A stretch of 64,000 nucleotides of DNA from Bacteroidota bacterium (lineage in GTDB: Bacteria > Bacteroidota > Ignavibacteria > Kapaibacteriales > UBA961). Below, piece by piece: positions 8,242 through 18,206 of the stretch. Each line of letters starts with the position of its first letter. Position 1 is the first letter of the stretch. Under the pieces are notes generated by a model. That model did no database searches and was not told where the DNA came from. It was given only the letters and a program-made list of their open reading frames with translations. The stretch is taken from assembly GCA_018266765.1 (NCBI GenBank), contig JAFDZU010000003.1:1-64000 (forward strand). The letters run 5' to 3'. The position numbers and the translations under genes are program-made.

Positions 8242-9006
8242 ATGCTATCTTTACGGCAATTTGTTCCTTCAGTTCAGCAGTTTGTGGTTGGTCACCGTGG
8301 GTCGTCAGGGACTGCTCCCGAAAATACACTTGCATCAATTCGTAAAGCTTTAGAAGCGGGTGTAGATATGATAGAGCTTGATGTACAGCTTACCGCAGAC
8401 CGTGAAATTGTTGTATTTCATGATGCTGTGCTGGGGCGTACAACCCAAGGTAAGGGGCGAGTACAATACACAACACTTGGAGAGATGCAAAGTCTGGATG
8501 CCGGTTCGTGGTTTTCTGAAGAATATCAAGGTGAAGTTGTACCATCATTACGTCAAGCCATCAATCTTATTCGTGGAAAAGCATACTTAAATATCGAGAT
8601 TAAACCGCCACAGCAGGACGAGGATTATCATATTCGTCTCGAGAAGATATTAGAATGTATATTTGAGAATCAAATGGAGCAATTCACATTATTTGGGTCA
8701 TTTCATCATGGCGCACTTGCCCATCTTAAACGGCGATATCCAGAACTCCACACAGCCGCCATTAACGTTCCGAATGATAAGCGACTACCCTCTGAAATTG
8801 CAGATGAAATTGGCTGTGAAGGATTTATTTGTTCTTTGCGCGAACTTACCTATAAACGCTCTGAAGATGCTCTTCGAAGTGGGATTTATCTAGGCGTTTA
8901 TACTGTAAATACAGAGGAAGATTTAACATTTGCTCTAATCCGTAAAGCAAAAGCAATTGCAACTAATTATCCAGCTCGAATTCAGGAATATTTAAAACAA
9001 CAGTAA
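8242..9006 (+). CDS. Glycerophosphodiester phosphodiesterase
   Basis: Hydrolyses glycerophosphodiesters to glycerol-3-phosphate and an alcohol, recycling phospholipid head groups. The 254 residues form a single GDPD TIM barrel with the family residues visible: GHRGSSGTAPENT (17-29, catalytic His18), IELDVQLT (44-51, metal-binding Glu45 and Asp47) and VVFHD (57-61, catalytic His60). The C-terminal YTVNTEEDL is also typical. There is no signal peptide, so it is probably cytoplasmic like UgpQ rather than periplasmic like GlpQ. It starts 24 bases after the barrel gene and may be co-transcribed with it. Confidence 0.94.
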   Translation: MLSLRQFVPSVQQFVVGHRGSSGTAPENTLASIRKALEAGVDMIELDVQLTADREIVVFHDAVLGRTTQGKGRVQYTTLGEMQSLDAGSWFSEEYQGEVVPSLRQAINLIRGKAYLNIEIKPPQQDEDYHIRLEKILECIFENQMEQFTLFGSFHHGALAHLKRRYPELHTAAINVPNDKRLPSEIADEIGCEGFICSLRELTYKRSEDALRSGIYLGVYTVNTEEDLTFALIRKAKAIATNYPARIQEYLKQQ

Positions 9007-9479
9007 TAAATTGTTTGACTAAAATGAAAAAAACATTTACCTATATAATTAATATTTGTAGGATGAAAAGTGGCATATTACTTGTGAAATGCAAGATACC
9101 AAATCTAACTCGACATAGATATATATCGAGCTAGCAGTTGAATTTCGGAGAAATGATGTATTTTTTGTTGTTTATATGGACATTTTTACCGAAATTTGCA
9201 ACAATAGTGTAGATTTGCTATGAAGTTTCACCTTTTTCTTTGATTAAGGTGAAACTATTTATGTAGATATCAACACATTACAAATGTGATGAGGTGAGAT
9301 GGTGATTTATATATAATATTTATAAAACTTACAAATTGTTGAAAGTTTAATGAAATCAATTAGCTGTGTGAGTTTTAGGATGCCATTGATAAGAATATTA
9401 TATCGTTTTGTAATGAAAATAATAAATCAAAATATCTAAGTTTTTTTTAATTTTTTTAATTTTTCTAGGAGAATAAGCT
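9007..9479. other. 473-base noncoding leader with inverted repeats
   Basis: No convincing gene. It holds a perfect 11-bp inverted repeat (AGTTTCACCTT 9224-9234 and AAGGTGAAACT 9246-9256, 11-base loop). A weaker pair is CTCGA/TCGAG at 9109-9130, and AATTTCGG (about 9142) is complementary to CCGAAATT (about 9189). The 3' end is T-rich and carries a clear Shine-Dalgarno AGGAG about 10 bases before the ATG at 9480. It probably contains the promoter and a structured 5' leader of the large secreted protein gene. Confidence 0.5.
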
Positions 9480-12400
9480 ATGAACATTTTACGTTACCTT
9501 TATGCAGGCGCAAAGAGGTATTCATTCGGGGTAGCGCTTGCTGCGCTCTTAAGCGTATTTTCGCCTAACTTAGCAACATCACAAGGAATCAACTGTATTC
9601 CTTCAACATGGTATGCTAACTATAATGGTTGCGGTGCTATTACCAATGTAACTCTTGGTTCATTGAACAATACGACCTCAAACTGTGCAACAAATGCCGG
9701 TAACAATGATTATACCGCATCAGGATTTTCTGAGCCAACAGTTATTGCTACTATCCCATCGAATATGTCAATAACTATTAATCAAGACTGGACTTATGGA
9801 GCAGGATTTCTATATGTTTGGATTGATTCAGACCGTAATGGTGTATTTAACGAAGGTCCTGTATTCTCAAATACAGGAGTTCCGGGTGGTGTAAGTACAC
9901 GTACATTTGCAATTAACCTTCCTATAACATCAGGTACAGGCCGTACAAGAATGCGTGTTAAATGGGGCGGTTATGCTTATTACAACACCCCGTCAGACCC
10001 ATGTAGCGGTCCTGCGATGGGTGAATGGGAAGACTATATTATCAACATTGCTCCACCATATCCGGATCCAACTCCAACAGGTTTAGCATTAACAGATCCG
10101 GGTGCACCGACAGGTTCCAACCCACCGATTGCTCCGGGAAATTATGACATCGGATTCTTTCTCAAAAACCTTAGTGGTTCAAATTTGACTTCAGTATTAG
10201 TAACCTATACTTTTACGGGACCAACAAGTGGTTCGAGTTCATTTACGTATACACCGACACCTCCTCTCTCACCGGGTAGCACTGTCTTAGTAAAACTTCC
10301 ACTTTTGGCAAATATCGTTCTTACAGATGCACTTGTACCTTATAACGTAAGCGTTACATTGTCAAATTCAGTAGGTTCAAGTGGTGCCGGAGATTCCAAT
10401 CCTAATAATAATAGTTTAGTAGCATCGGTCGGACCCGCGCTTCAGGGCGGTACGAATGCAGCACCTAAGATTTACTATGTGGGTGGTAGCAATACAGGTA
10501 ACGGCGATTGGTTCCCAAATCTAACAAATGTAGGAACAGCTCTAACGTATGGCGGAATAATGGGTTCGGTAGAGTTTCGAGTACGTCCGGGAACTCATTC
10601 TAGTCAATTGTTGCTTGGTCAGATATCACAAACAGTAACAGGTCTTCCGGGTGGCGGAGCCGGTGCAACTGTTCTTTTTGGACCTGATGTAGCTGCAGGT
10701 GGAAATGCATCAAATGTTATCATTAATTCTCCAAATACATCTGGAGCAGGTAATTATAACGTACAAATTAACGGTGCAAAATACATTACATTCAATAACC
10801 TTACATTTGGAACTAGTTCAGCAGTTGCCGGTAGAATTTTTTGGTTACTTAATGGAAGTCAGTTTATCAACATAAGAAATTGTGTGTTGAATGGTAGAAT
10901 AGTTTCATCATCAACTATAACAGAAGATGCAATAATCTATTCTGATCCAACAAATGGAATTGCTGATGTTTCTATAACAGGTAATACGTTTAATAACGGT
11001 GATTATGCATTGAATCTCGATGGTGGCGGTAGTGGACCTGTTGTAACGAATATAACCATATCAGGCAATACAATCAATAATTTCTACTCAAGAGGAATTT
11101 CGATTCAGCGTTATACAATTCCGCTTATCCAGAATAACGTTATTACATCGAACAGCACAAATGCTTCTCCGATATATGGAATATTCTTAAATCTAATCCA
11201 AAACAGTGCACAAGTATTGCAAAATACCATTACTTTTGCACGTTCAGGTTATGGAATTAGCTTTACATCAAACACATCAGTTGCAGGTAACTTTACGGTG
11301 TTTGCAAATAACATGATTAATGTGGGTAATGCGACAACAAGTACCTATGGAATTTATGCTTCGAGTTTCAATACAGTTAATATATTCCAGAATACAGTTA
11401 ATGTTAATACACTCTCTTCTTCATTGGCATCTGCATTATATCTTATTAGTCCTGGTGCAAATACGAGAGTAGTAAATAATATATTCTACAACCGAGGCGC
11501 AGGTTATGCTTATTATCACAATAATACAACATATCCAACTGAATCAAATTATAACAATATCTATTCAGCAGGTCTTTATCTAGGATATACAGGTGGAACA
11601 AATCATTCAACGATAACAACCTTCCGTTCATCAACTGCACGTGAAGCAAATTCAGTATCGAAAACAGTTACATGGATAGGAACAAACAGTACTTATTTAG
11701 GAGCAATGGATGCGGCACTTCGTGGAACAAATTCCTATAATAATACTTCAGTTGGTAATGTAAATACTGATATTAATAATGTTGTGAGACGAGTTCCTCC
11801 TTATATGGGAGCACACGAATTAATTCCGGTTGCAAACTTTACAGGTGGTTCGATTGATAGTGGTTGTGCCGGCAGAACATCGGTGTTATCACCAACAGTA
11901 ACATTTACAAGCGCATATCCGACTCCGTTTACTCTAACGGTATCACCATCAAATGTTCGTTATCAATGGACAAAAGGTGGTATTCCGATTTTTGATGATG
12001 GTGTTAGAATTTTCGGATCACAAACAACACAACTGACAATATTGAATACAAATGCTTTTGATGAAGATAATTATGCATTAAATGCGATTATTAAAGATGG
12101 TGCGGCTCAATTTACTTTTGTAGATACGTTAACCTATCAATATTCAGTTTTCTTACGTGTTAATGAGCCGGTAGTAATCTCAACTCCTCCTCAATCTCAA
12201 GTTGTTTGCCGCGGTGGTAATTTAGTACTTACTGTTATAGCAACCAAAGGAAGAATTTGGGGATATCAGTGGACACGTGATGGTCAACCTCTTACGAATG
12301 GTTTTGGACAATACAATGCAGATGAAGTACGCGGAGCAAATAGTGTATCATTAACACTAACAAATGTTCAGTATGGTGCATCGGGTAATTATCGTTGTAT

Positions 12401-13874
12401 CATTGCAACATCATGCGGTAAGAATTTTGATACAACAGCAACAGCCGTTGTTTATGTATCAAAACCAACTCAAATAGTAGTTCCACCAACAAGTCAAATA
12501 GCACAGCTTGGTGGTGCGGCACGATTTGAAGTATCAGTAGCAGAGGCAACAACCGGTTTCAATAATAATTTGAATCCTGTGCAATATTATTGGTATAAAG
12601 GCACACAACGTTTAACTGATAATACAAGAATCAGTGGAGCAACAACTTCAGTATTGACAATCAGAAATCTAACTGCAGCTGATGCAGCAAGCAATTATTA
12701 TGTAAAAGTAATAGGTGCTTGTGGTACAGATAGTACAGCAACATTTGCATTGTCAGTAGGTAATATTGCGATTGCTCAAATACCTGAGGTTAAAGTTTGT
12801 CCAGGACAAGTTGCTTCAATAGCTTCAAACGCAACACTTACGGGTGCGAGTGGTCTGACACTTACTTATCAATGGCGCAGAGGCACACAAGTACTTACTG
12901 AAGGAACTAAATATACAGGTACAAAAACTGCAACTCTTGCAATTAATGGTATTGATATGACAGATGCAGGTGCAGATTATAATGTAGTAGTAACAGGTAA
13001 TCCTGGTGGAGCTGTAAGCACTACATCTGCAAATGCTACAGTAACGGTAAAGAAAGCAACAACAGTAACTGATCCAATGGCAGTAAGTGTATGTGCAGGC
13101 AAACCGGCTCAATTAAAAGTAATGGGTGCTGGCGAAGGTATGTTAACTTACAAATGGAGCAAAAACGGTCAGGCAATTACTGGTGCTACAAATGACAGTT
13201 TAGAATTTGCGGCAATAACCGTAGCAGATGCAGGTAAATACGCTGGTTGGGTAACGGGTGAATGCGGTGAAGTACAGTCTAAAGAAGCTATGGTAACAGT
13301 AAAAACAGCTCCAATGGTTTATGGACCATCTGAGAAAAAAATTAGTGTTAAACAAGGTGGATTGATTCGCTTTGCAGTAGCAACAATTTCTGATCCAACA
13401 ACAAAATATCATTGGTTTAAAGATGGTGTTTCTGTATCAACAGATTCATCAGCTAATCAATTCTACACAAAATTTGATATTAAAACAGCAAGTGATGCCG
13501 GTAAATACTGGTGTGTTGTGACAAATGAATGTGGTTCGACCTCATCAGACACTACAGTTGTAGCAGTAACTCCAAGTGCATCAGGTGTAGATGACGGTGA
13601 AGCTAATGGATTTGCATTGGAAGATAATCAACCAAATCCATTTACAGATGTAACAACACTTCGTTTTAGAATACCTCAAACAACTGGTGTACGTTTATCA
13701 ATTACAGATATTTATGGTCGTGAGATTGCAGTATTGGCATCCGGTGAAATGGGAGCAAATACTTATCAAGTGCAGTTTAATGCTCATGATTTTAACTTAG
13801 CGGCAGGAGTTTATTACTACTCTCTTAATGCAGGCGGAGTTAGCATATCTAAAAAAATGATGTTTGTGAAATAA
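9480..13874 (+). CDS. Large T9SS-secreted protein with GEVED, beta-helix and Ig-like domains
   Basis: A 1464-residue secreted protein. A signal peptide spans about 1-35. A GEVED-type domain follows (about 40-190, with the diagnostic GEWEDY), then a CARDB-like beta-sandwich (about 200-310). Next is a right-handed parallel beta-helix of N/T/G-rich repeats such as ITISGNTINN (about 330-770). Several immunoglobulin-like domains follow (about 780-1360, each with YQW or YHW and DAGxY). A T9SS type A sorting domain closes the protein (about 1375-1464: NQPNPFTDVTTLRFRIP, DIYGREI, GVYYYSL, ending KKMMFVK). It is probably surface-anchored or released, with an adhesive or polysaccharide-related role that the sequence does not fix. 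It has a strong AGGAG ribosome binding site and its own terminator, so it is monocistronic. Confidence 0.9.
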   Translation: MNILRYLYAGAKRYSFGVALAALLSVFSPNLATSQGINCIPSTWYANYNGCGAITNVTLGSLNNTTSNCATNAGNNDYTASGFSEPTVIATIPSNMSITINQDWTYGAGFLYVWIDSDRNGVFNEGPVFSNTGVPGGVSTRTFAINLPITSGTGRTRMRVKWGGYAYYNTPSDPCSGPAMGEWEDYIINIAPPYPDPTPTGLALTDPGAPTGSNPPIAPGNYDIGFFLKNLSGSNLTSVLVTYTFTGPTSGSSSFTYTPTPPLSPGSTVLVKLPLLANIVLTDALVPYNVSVTLSNSVGSSGAGDSNPNNNSLVASVGPALQGGTNAAPKIYYVGGSNTGNGDWFPNLTNVGTALTYGGIMGSVEFRVRPGTHSSQLLLGQISQTVTGLPGGGAGATVLFGPDVAAGGNASNVIINSPNTSGAGNYNVQINGAKYITFNNLTFGTSSAVAGRIFWLLNGSQFINIRNCVLNGRIVSSSTITEDAIIYSDPTNGIADVSITGNTFNNGDYALNLDGGGSGPVVTNITISGNTINNFYSRGISIQRYTIPLIQNNVITSNSTNASPIYGIFLNLIQNSAQVLQNTITFARSGYGISFTSNTSVAGNFTVFANNMINVGNATTSTYGIYASSFNTVNIFQNTVNVNTLSSSLASALYLISPGANTRVVNNIFYNRGAGYAYYHNNTTYPTESNYNNIYSAGLYLGYTGGTNHSTITTFRSSTAREANSVSKTVTWIGTNSTYLGAMDAALRGTNSYNNTSVGNVNTDINNVVRRVPPYMGAHELIPVANFTGGSIDSGCAGRTSVLSPTVTFTSAYPTPFTLTVSPSNVRYQWTKGGIPIFDDGVRIFGSQTTQLTILNTNAFDEDNYALNAIIKDGAAQFTFVDTLTYQYSVFLRVNEPVVISTPPQSQVVCRGGNLVLTVIATKGRIWGYQWTRDGQPLTNGFGQYNADEVRGANSVSLTLTNVQYGASGNYRCIIATSCGKNFDTTATAVVYVSKPTQIVVPPTSQIAQLGGAARFEVSVAEATTGFNNNLNPVQYYWYKGTQRLTDNTRISGATTSVLTIRNLTAADAASNYYVKVIGACGTDSTATFALSVGNIAIAQIPEVKVCPGQVASIASNATLTGASGLTLTYQWRRGTQVLTEGTKYTGTKTATLAINGIDMTDAGADYNVVVTGNPGGAVSTTSANATVTVKKATTVTDPMAVSVCAGKPAQLKVMGAGEGMLTYKWSKNGQAITGATNDSLEFAAITVADAGKYAGWVTGECGEVQSKEAMVTVKTAPMVYGPSEKKISVKQGGLIRFAVATISDPTTKYHWFKDGVSVSTDSSANQFYTKFDIKTASDAGKYWCVVTNECGSTSSDTTVVAVTPSASGVDDGEANGFALEDNQPNPFTDVTTLRFRIPQTTGVRLSITDIYGREIAVLASGEMGANTYQVQFNAHDFNLAAGVYYYSLNAGGVSISKKMMFVK

Positions 13875-13894
13875 TCACAAATATCAATAATCAA

Positions 13895-13933
13895 GAAAGC
13901 CGGTACGTTTAATCACGTATCGGCTTTTTTTTT
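13895..13933 (+). terminator. Intrinsic terminator of the large T9SS cargo gene
   Basis: AAAGCCGGTACGT (13896-13908) pairs with ACGTATCGGCTTT (13915-13927), with one internal mismatch, followed by a run of T. Confidence 0.9.
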
Positions 13934-13967
13934 GTGCTTGAAATATAAAAGTATAATCTAAATTCGG

Positions 13968-13975
13968 TAAATTTG
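13968..13975 (+). promoter_or_regulatory. Bacteroidota-type -7 element for rfaE1
   Basis: TAAATTTG matches TAnnTTTG and lies 30 bases before the ATG at 14006. The nearest TTG upstream is farther than the ideal spacing, so the -33 element is uncertain. Confidence 0.4.
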
Positions 13976-14005
13976 CAGATTATCTAATCCAATAAAAGAA
14001 AACAA

Positions 14006-14989
14006 ATGCATATACTAACGGGCAAAAGAGTCGAAGAATTACTGAATAAGAGTGCGGGTCGCGAAATAGCTGTCATTGGTGATTTAATGCTTGATCGCTA
14101 CTTTTGGGGTACAGTTTCCAGAATATCGCCGGAAGCACCTGTACCGGTCATAGATATTGAAAACGAAACATTCCATTTGGGAGGTGCGGCAAACGTAGCA
14201 CAAAATCTTAAATCTTTGGGGGTTACACCACTACTTTGCGGAGTCGTTGGAAATGATAATTCAGGGAAATTACTTATAGAAATAGCTAATAATTTAGGGC
14301 TGCAAACGAAAAGTATTATTTCGGTTGATTCTCGTCCAACCACAGTTAAAACAAGAATTATTGGGAATAATCAGCATATTGCACGCTTAGACAGAGAAAC
14401 TCGCTCAGAAATTGAAAGTACAATAACTAATCAAATAATAAGCATGCTAAAATCTTCCACAAATTTGGCAGGTATTATTATGGAAGATTATAATAAAGGA
14501 GTAATTACTAAATATTTAATCGAAGAAATATCAAAATTCACTCAAGAAAATAATATACCTCTGTTTGTAGATCCTAAGTTAAATTTTTTCTTTGATTATC
14601 AATTTGCCACTGTTTTTAAACCAAATCGTAAAGAAGCACAGGAAGCATTAGGGTATAACTTGAAAACCGATGAAGACATTATCAAAGCAGGCAAAGAACT
14701 ATTGCACCGTTTGCAAGCAGAAAATATTTTACTTACCCTTGGAGACAAAGGAATGATGCTCTTTCAGAAGAATGGAACAATTGCATCAGTTCCTACCAAA
14801 GCTCGGCATATTGCAGATGTATCGGGCGCGGGCGATACTACGATTGCAACACTTGCTACTGCAATTGCAGGTGGAGCTTTGGCGACTGAAGCTGCTGCTT
14901 TGGCTAATATTGCAGCCGGGGTTGTCTGTGAAGAGCCGGGTATTGTTTCTATTAAACCCGGGGCATTAATGGAGGCACTTCATTATTAA
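14006..14989 (+). CDS. rfaE1: D-glycero-beta-D-manno-heptose-7-phosphate kinase (RfaE/HldE domain I)
   Basis: A 327-residue PfkB/ribokinase-family protein that phosphorylates heptose-7-phosphate at C1 on the way to ADP-heptose for lipopolysaccharide core. Diagnostic stretches are IGDLMLDRYFWGTVSRISPEAPVPV near the N-terminus, LGGAANVAQNL, and the C-terminal anion-hole motif DVSGAGDTT with the catalytic Asp. Only the kinase domain is present. The adenylyltransferase domain fused to it in E. coli HldE is absent and must be encoded elsewhere. It is followed 36 bases later by a nitrilase-family gene, perhaps co-transcribed without a shared pathway. Confidence 0.9.
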   Translation: MHILTGKRVEELLNKSAGREIAVIGDLMLDRYFWGTVSRISPEAPVPVIDIENETFHLGGAANVAQNLKSLGVTPLLCGVVGNDNSGKLLIEIANNLGLQTKSIISVDSRPTTVKTRIIGNNQHIARLDRETRSEIESTITNQIISMLKSSTNLAGIIMEDYNKGVITKYLIEEISKFTQENNIPLFVDPKLNFFFDYQFATVFKPNRKEAQEALGYNLKTDEDIIKAGKELLHRLQAENILLTLGDKGMMLFQKNGTIASVPTKARHIADVSGAGDTTIATLATAIAGGALATEAAALANIAAGVVCEEPGIVSIKPGALMEALHY

Positions 14990-15025
14990 ATTGGTTCCTT
15001 ATAAAATAGTAAATTACAATCTATT

Positions 15026-15835
15026 ATGCTCACACTCTCAACCGTTCAATTCGCCCCGATTTTCGGAGATAAATCGGTAAATATTAAGAGAATACACAGT
15101 TATATTGAATCGATAAAATCCGATATTATCGTTTTTCCCGAACTCTGTACTACCGGATATTTCTTTCAAACTCAAGAGGAAGCAATTTCAGCATCCGAAC
15201 CATTTTCAGGTGAAACAATTACCGCATTACAGCACACTGCAACTGCTCGCAATCAAATATATGTAGTTGGATTTGCCGAACTTGGAACGGACGGCAAAGT
15301 ATATAATTCGGCGGCTCTGATTATGCCCGATGCCAAACTTTCTTCGGTGTATCGCAAGACACATTTATTTTATAAAGAACGGAATTGTTTTGCCGAGGGC
15401 GATACGGGTTTTTTTGTGGTGGAAGATAGCGAGCGTGATATTCGTATTGGCATGATGATATGCTATGATTGGCGTTTTCCTGAATCGTCTCGTACTCTCG
15501 GACTTCAAGGTGCAGATATTATAGTGTGCCCTGCAAATCTTGTAACGGATGTTTGGCATATCGTGATGCCGGCACGCGCACTCGAAAATAAAGTGTATTT
15601 GGCGGTTGCCAATAGAACAGGCACAGAAACAGGAGGCGGAGAAGAACTAATTTTCAAAGGTGAATCGGCAATTTGGGGATATAACGGCAAAATTATGGCA
15701 AAATCTGCACCCGATGAAGAATCCATCCTGACCGTAACAATTGACCCCGCGCAAACTCGCAATAAAAGTTTCAACACATTTAATGATATTTTTGCCGACC
15801 GACGACCTGAATTGTATAAAAATATTATCGTGTAA
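15026..15835 (+). CDS. Carbon-nitrogen hydrolase (nitrilase superfamily)
   Basis: A 269-residue single-domain amidase. The Glu-Lys-Cys triad is clear: FPELCTTGY (Glu39), YRKTHLF (Lys111) and MICYDWRFPE (Cys146). Members hydrolyse small amides (omega-amidase, N-carbamoyl-putrescine amidase, deaminated glutathione amidase). The sequence does not settle which, although the CYDWRFPE form is common in omega-amidase-like proteins. It is cytoplasmic, with no signal peptide. Its 3' end overlaps the convergent zinc-ribbon gene by 11 bases. Confidence 0.92.
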   Translation: MLTLSTVQFAPIFGDKSVNIKRIHSYIESIKSDIIVFPELCTTGYFFQTQEEAISASEPFSGETITALQHTATARNQIYVVGFAELGTDGKVYNSAALIMPDAKLSSVYRKTHLFYKERNCFAEGDTGFFVVEDSERDIRIGMMICYDWRFPESSRTLGLQGADIIVCPANLVTDVWHIVMPARALENKVYLAVANRTGTETGGGEELIFKGESAIWGYNGKIMAKSAPDEESILTVTIDPAQTRNKSFNTFNDIFADRRPELYKNIIV

Positions 15836-16340
15836 GAAGATAAACAATCAGTATAAACAAGCACAATCCTCCAATAATATATCCGTTCATTTTTGAGCTT
15901 TTACTTTCACTTAGATAAATACGTTTCTTCTTGCGATAAATCGAGCAATGCATCGAATACGCCCTTCCTCGTATAATATCTATTCTTACTGAATACGGAA
16001 CAATGCGCCCATGTTCTTTTATACTAAAATCCACTTCATACCAATCACCGAGGATTGAAGTAGTAATTGATTTTTCGGCAACAATTTCATCATTATAAAG
16101 AACAATAATTTCTTTTCTTGCATCAAATACCACACGAATTTCGTTGTCTTGATATTTCGTAATGAAATAATCGGACTCGTTTAAGTATGAGCCGATATTT
16201 CTAAGATTGGCGTCTGAATTGCTTATTACAGTCTTTTCAGTACATATCGGACATATAAATGTTCGTTGCAATTGTTCTTCTTCGCTTAACTGTAGAAGGG
16301 AACTACAGTTCGGACATTTTATATAGGGAGCAAGATTCAT
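15825..16340 (-). CDS. Zinc-ribbon protein with C-terminal membrane anchor, unknown function
   Basis: A 171-residue protein. The N-terminus has two CxxC knuckles, CPNC (9-12) and CPIC (about 31-34), forming a short zinc ribbon. A middle domain of about 90 residues is beta-rich, and a hydrophobic helix near the C-terminus (YIIGGLCLFILIVYLL) should anchor it in the membrane. I do not recognise the middle domain. It overlaps the end of the nitrilase gene on the other strand by 11 bases and lies 71 bases from purC, which reads toward the same side from upstream. Confidence 0.7.
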   Translation of the reverse strand: MNLAPYIKCPNCSSLLQLSEEEQLQRTFICPICTEKTVISNSDANLRNIGSYLNESDYFITKYQDNEIRVVFDARKEIIVLYNDEIVAEKSITTSILGDWYEVDFSIKEHGRIVPYSVRIDIIRGRAYSMHCSIYRKKKRIYLSESKSSKMNGYIIGGLCLFILIVYLLTR

Positions 16341-16411
16341 TTATGTACATTTTAAACACATATTTCTAATCGATTATTTATTGTTATTTTTAATCCCACT
16401 AAAGTTATAAT

Positions 16412-17296
16412 TTATGCGGTCAATCTGTCGAGTGCTTCTTGATATTTCTGCTTTACTTTTACCACAATTTCATCGGGAAGCGGCGGTGGGGGCGGCTGTT
16501 TATTCCAGTCCAAGGTTTCGAGATAATCACGAAGAACCTGCTTATCGAAATTCGTTTGAGTTTTGCCGGGCTGATACTCTTCTGCGAGCCAATAGCGCGA
16601 TGAATCGGGTGTAAGTGCTTCGTCTATCAAAATTAATTCACCATTTGGCAGTGTGCCAAATTCAAATTTTGTATCTGCAAGAATAATATTGCGGTTAGCG
16701 GCATATTCAGAAGCAAATTTATAGAGTTTTAAGGAAATTTCTCGTGCTTTTTCGGCAATTTCAGCCCCGCATATTTGCTGTGCCTCGGCAAAAGAAATAT
16801 TTTCATCGTGTCCCGTTTCGGCTTTGGTTGCAGGTGTAAAAATCGGTTCCGGTAATTTGGAAGATTCTACCAAACCATCGGGTAAAGCAATCCCACAGAC
16901 AGTCTTCGACGCTGAATATTCCTTCCATCCCGAACCCGCCAAATATCCTCGAACGACACATTCTATCGGAAGCGGAGTTGTGGTGCGAACAAGCATCGAG
17001 CGTCCTGCAAGTTGGTCTGAATAGGGCAAGCATTCGGCAGGATAATCGGCAACAGTAGAAGAGATAAGATGGTTTGGTATAATTGACTTGGTCATTTCAA
17101 ACCAGAATAACGAAAGATTCGTAAGGATTTTCCCTTTGCCGGCAATTGGAGTATCCATCACCACATCAAACGCCGAAATTCTATCGGAAGCGACCATCAA
17201 AAGTACATCACCAAGAGTATAAACATCGCGAACTTTTCCCCGACGAAATAACGAAAGAGTAGGAAAATCAGACATGAAAAGAGCATCAGAATTCAT
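16412..17296 (-). CDS. purC: Phosphoribosylaminoimidazole-succinocarboxamide synthase
   Basis: Joins CAIR and aspartate with ATP to form SAICAR in de novo purine synthesis. The 294 residues show the ATP-binding N-terminal RRGKVRDVYTLGD, the SDRISAFD motif, the ECVVRGYLAGSGW stretch and the C-terminal LIDEALTPDSSRYW. The length is that of the longer SAICAR synthetase form found in Bacteroidota and eukaryotes rather than the shorter ~240-residue E. coli form. No other purine genes are adjacent. Confidence 0.96.
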   Translation of the reverse strand: MNSDALFMSDFPTLSLFRRGKVRDVYTLGDVLLMVASDRISAFDVVMDTPIAGKGKILTNLSLFWFEMTKSIIPNHLISSTVADYPAECLPYSDQLAGRSMLVRTTTPLPIECVVRGYLAGSGWKEYSASKTVCGIALPDGLVESSKLPEPIFTPATKAETGHDENISFAEAQQICGAEIAEKAREISLKLYKFASEYAANRNIILADTKFEFGTLPNGELILIDEALTPDSSRYWLAEEYQPGKTQTNFDKQVLRDYLETLDWNKQPPPPPLPDEIVVKVKQKYQEALDRLTA

Positions 17297-17469
17297 AAGG
17301 CAAATAATAAAATTGAAATACTGTTAAAAATGTAAGGATACTGTTAAAATACAAGAGAAAATTGAGGAAAGCAAAAATTCTATTTCCGTAGGTTCGCCAA
17401 AACAGCTAAGTTTGTGCATACGAAAATGAATATTCTTCATAATGTTTAATTAATATAAGTACAAAAATT

Positions 17470-17766
17470 ATGGCAAAAGCACTTCAAACTAAAGCGGCAA
17501 AAGCCGCCGCCGCCGCAAAAGCTCCACTATGGAATTTTCCGCTTACCAAACGTAATTACTTGCTTTTTGCAGGTGGACTTGGCATTATCATTATTGGATT
17601 TCTCCTCATGGCTACTGCAATTACCGACGACCCTGCAAAATACCAAACAGCATGGAATAACCCAATGGCAGTTTCGGTTGCACCAATAGTATTGGTAATT
17701 GGGTATTGCGTTATAATTCCATTTGCGCTGATGGCACGTACTTCCGAGCAAGAACAAGAAAACTAA
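17470..17766 (+). CDS. DUF3098-type small membrane protein
   Basis: A 98-residue protein with an Ala/Lys-rich N-terminus and two transmembrane helices (about 31-52 and 69-90) separated by a short loop. The pattern of N-Y-x-L-x-F-x-G, G-F-L-L-M and A-P-I-V-L-V-I-G-Y matches DUF3098, a family found mainly in Bacteroidota, where it often lies near ftsX. Its function is unknown. It is followed 18 bases later by the DUF1232 gene, so the two form a likely operon. Confidence 0.8.
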   Translation: MAKALQTKAAKAAAAAKAPLWNFPLTKRNYLLFAGGLGIIIIGFLLMATAITDDPAKYQTAWNNPMAVSVAPIVLVIGYCVIIPFALMARTSEQEQEN

Positions 17767-17784
17767 CAAATAAAGGGCGGTCTC

Positions 17785-18186
17785 ATGGCACAGAATACTA
17801 CAATCCTGAATGATGATACCGCCCAAATTTTGCTCGAAAAACAACATTCGTCCATAAAGCGAGAGGATGAAGCCCGTATCCTCCAAGAAATCCCTCATAA
17901 AACTCGCGCTCTTGCCGCAAAAGCCGCTACATCTCGTTTGTCAATTCGCCGACTTCTTCGCGAAATAAAACTGCTTTCAGAAATGATTCGCAATCGTAAT
18001 TTTTCATTACAATGGAAATCGAAAGCAATCGCACTTGCAGGACTTGCATACTTTTTGCTTCCGACGGATGCAATTCCCGATTTCATTCCGTTTGTCGGAT
18101 ATATTGACGACGGCGCAGTTATCGCCGCTGTCCTGCGGATGCTTGCAAGTGAAATAGAACGCTATTCAAATTTTAAACAAAGCTAA
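17785..18186 (+). CDS. DUF1232 (YkvA-like) membrane protein
   Basis: A 133-residue protein. The C-terminal half carries the DUF1232 hallmark YFLLPTDAIPDFIPFVGYIDD in a hydrophobic context, a short motif often seen in YkvA-like proteins. The N-terminal half is charged and helical. Its function is unknown; it probably associates with the membrane. The start is supported by a GGGCGG sequence upstream. Its stop is 20 bases from the convergent end of rsmI. Confidence 0.82.
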   Translation: MAQNTTILNDDTAQILLEKQHSSIKREDEARILQEIPHKTRALAAKAATSRLSIRRLLREIKLLSEMIRNRNFSLQWKSKAIALAGLAYFLLPTDAIPDFIPFVGYIDDGAVIAAVLRMLASEIERYSNFKQS

Positions 18187-18206
18187 CTTGCTTTTGTAAT
18201 AATCTG

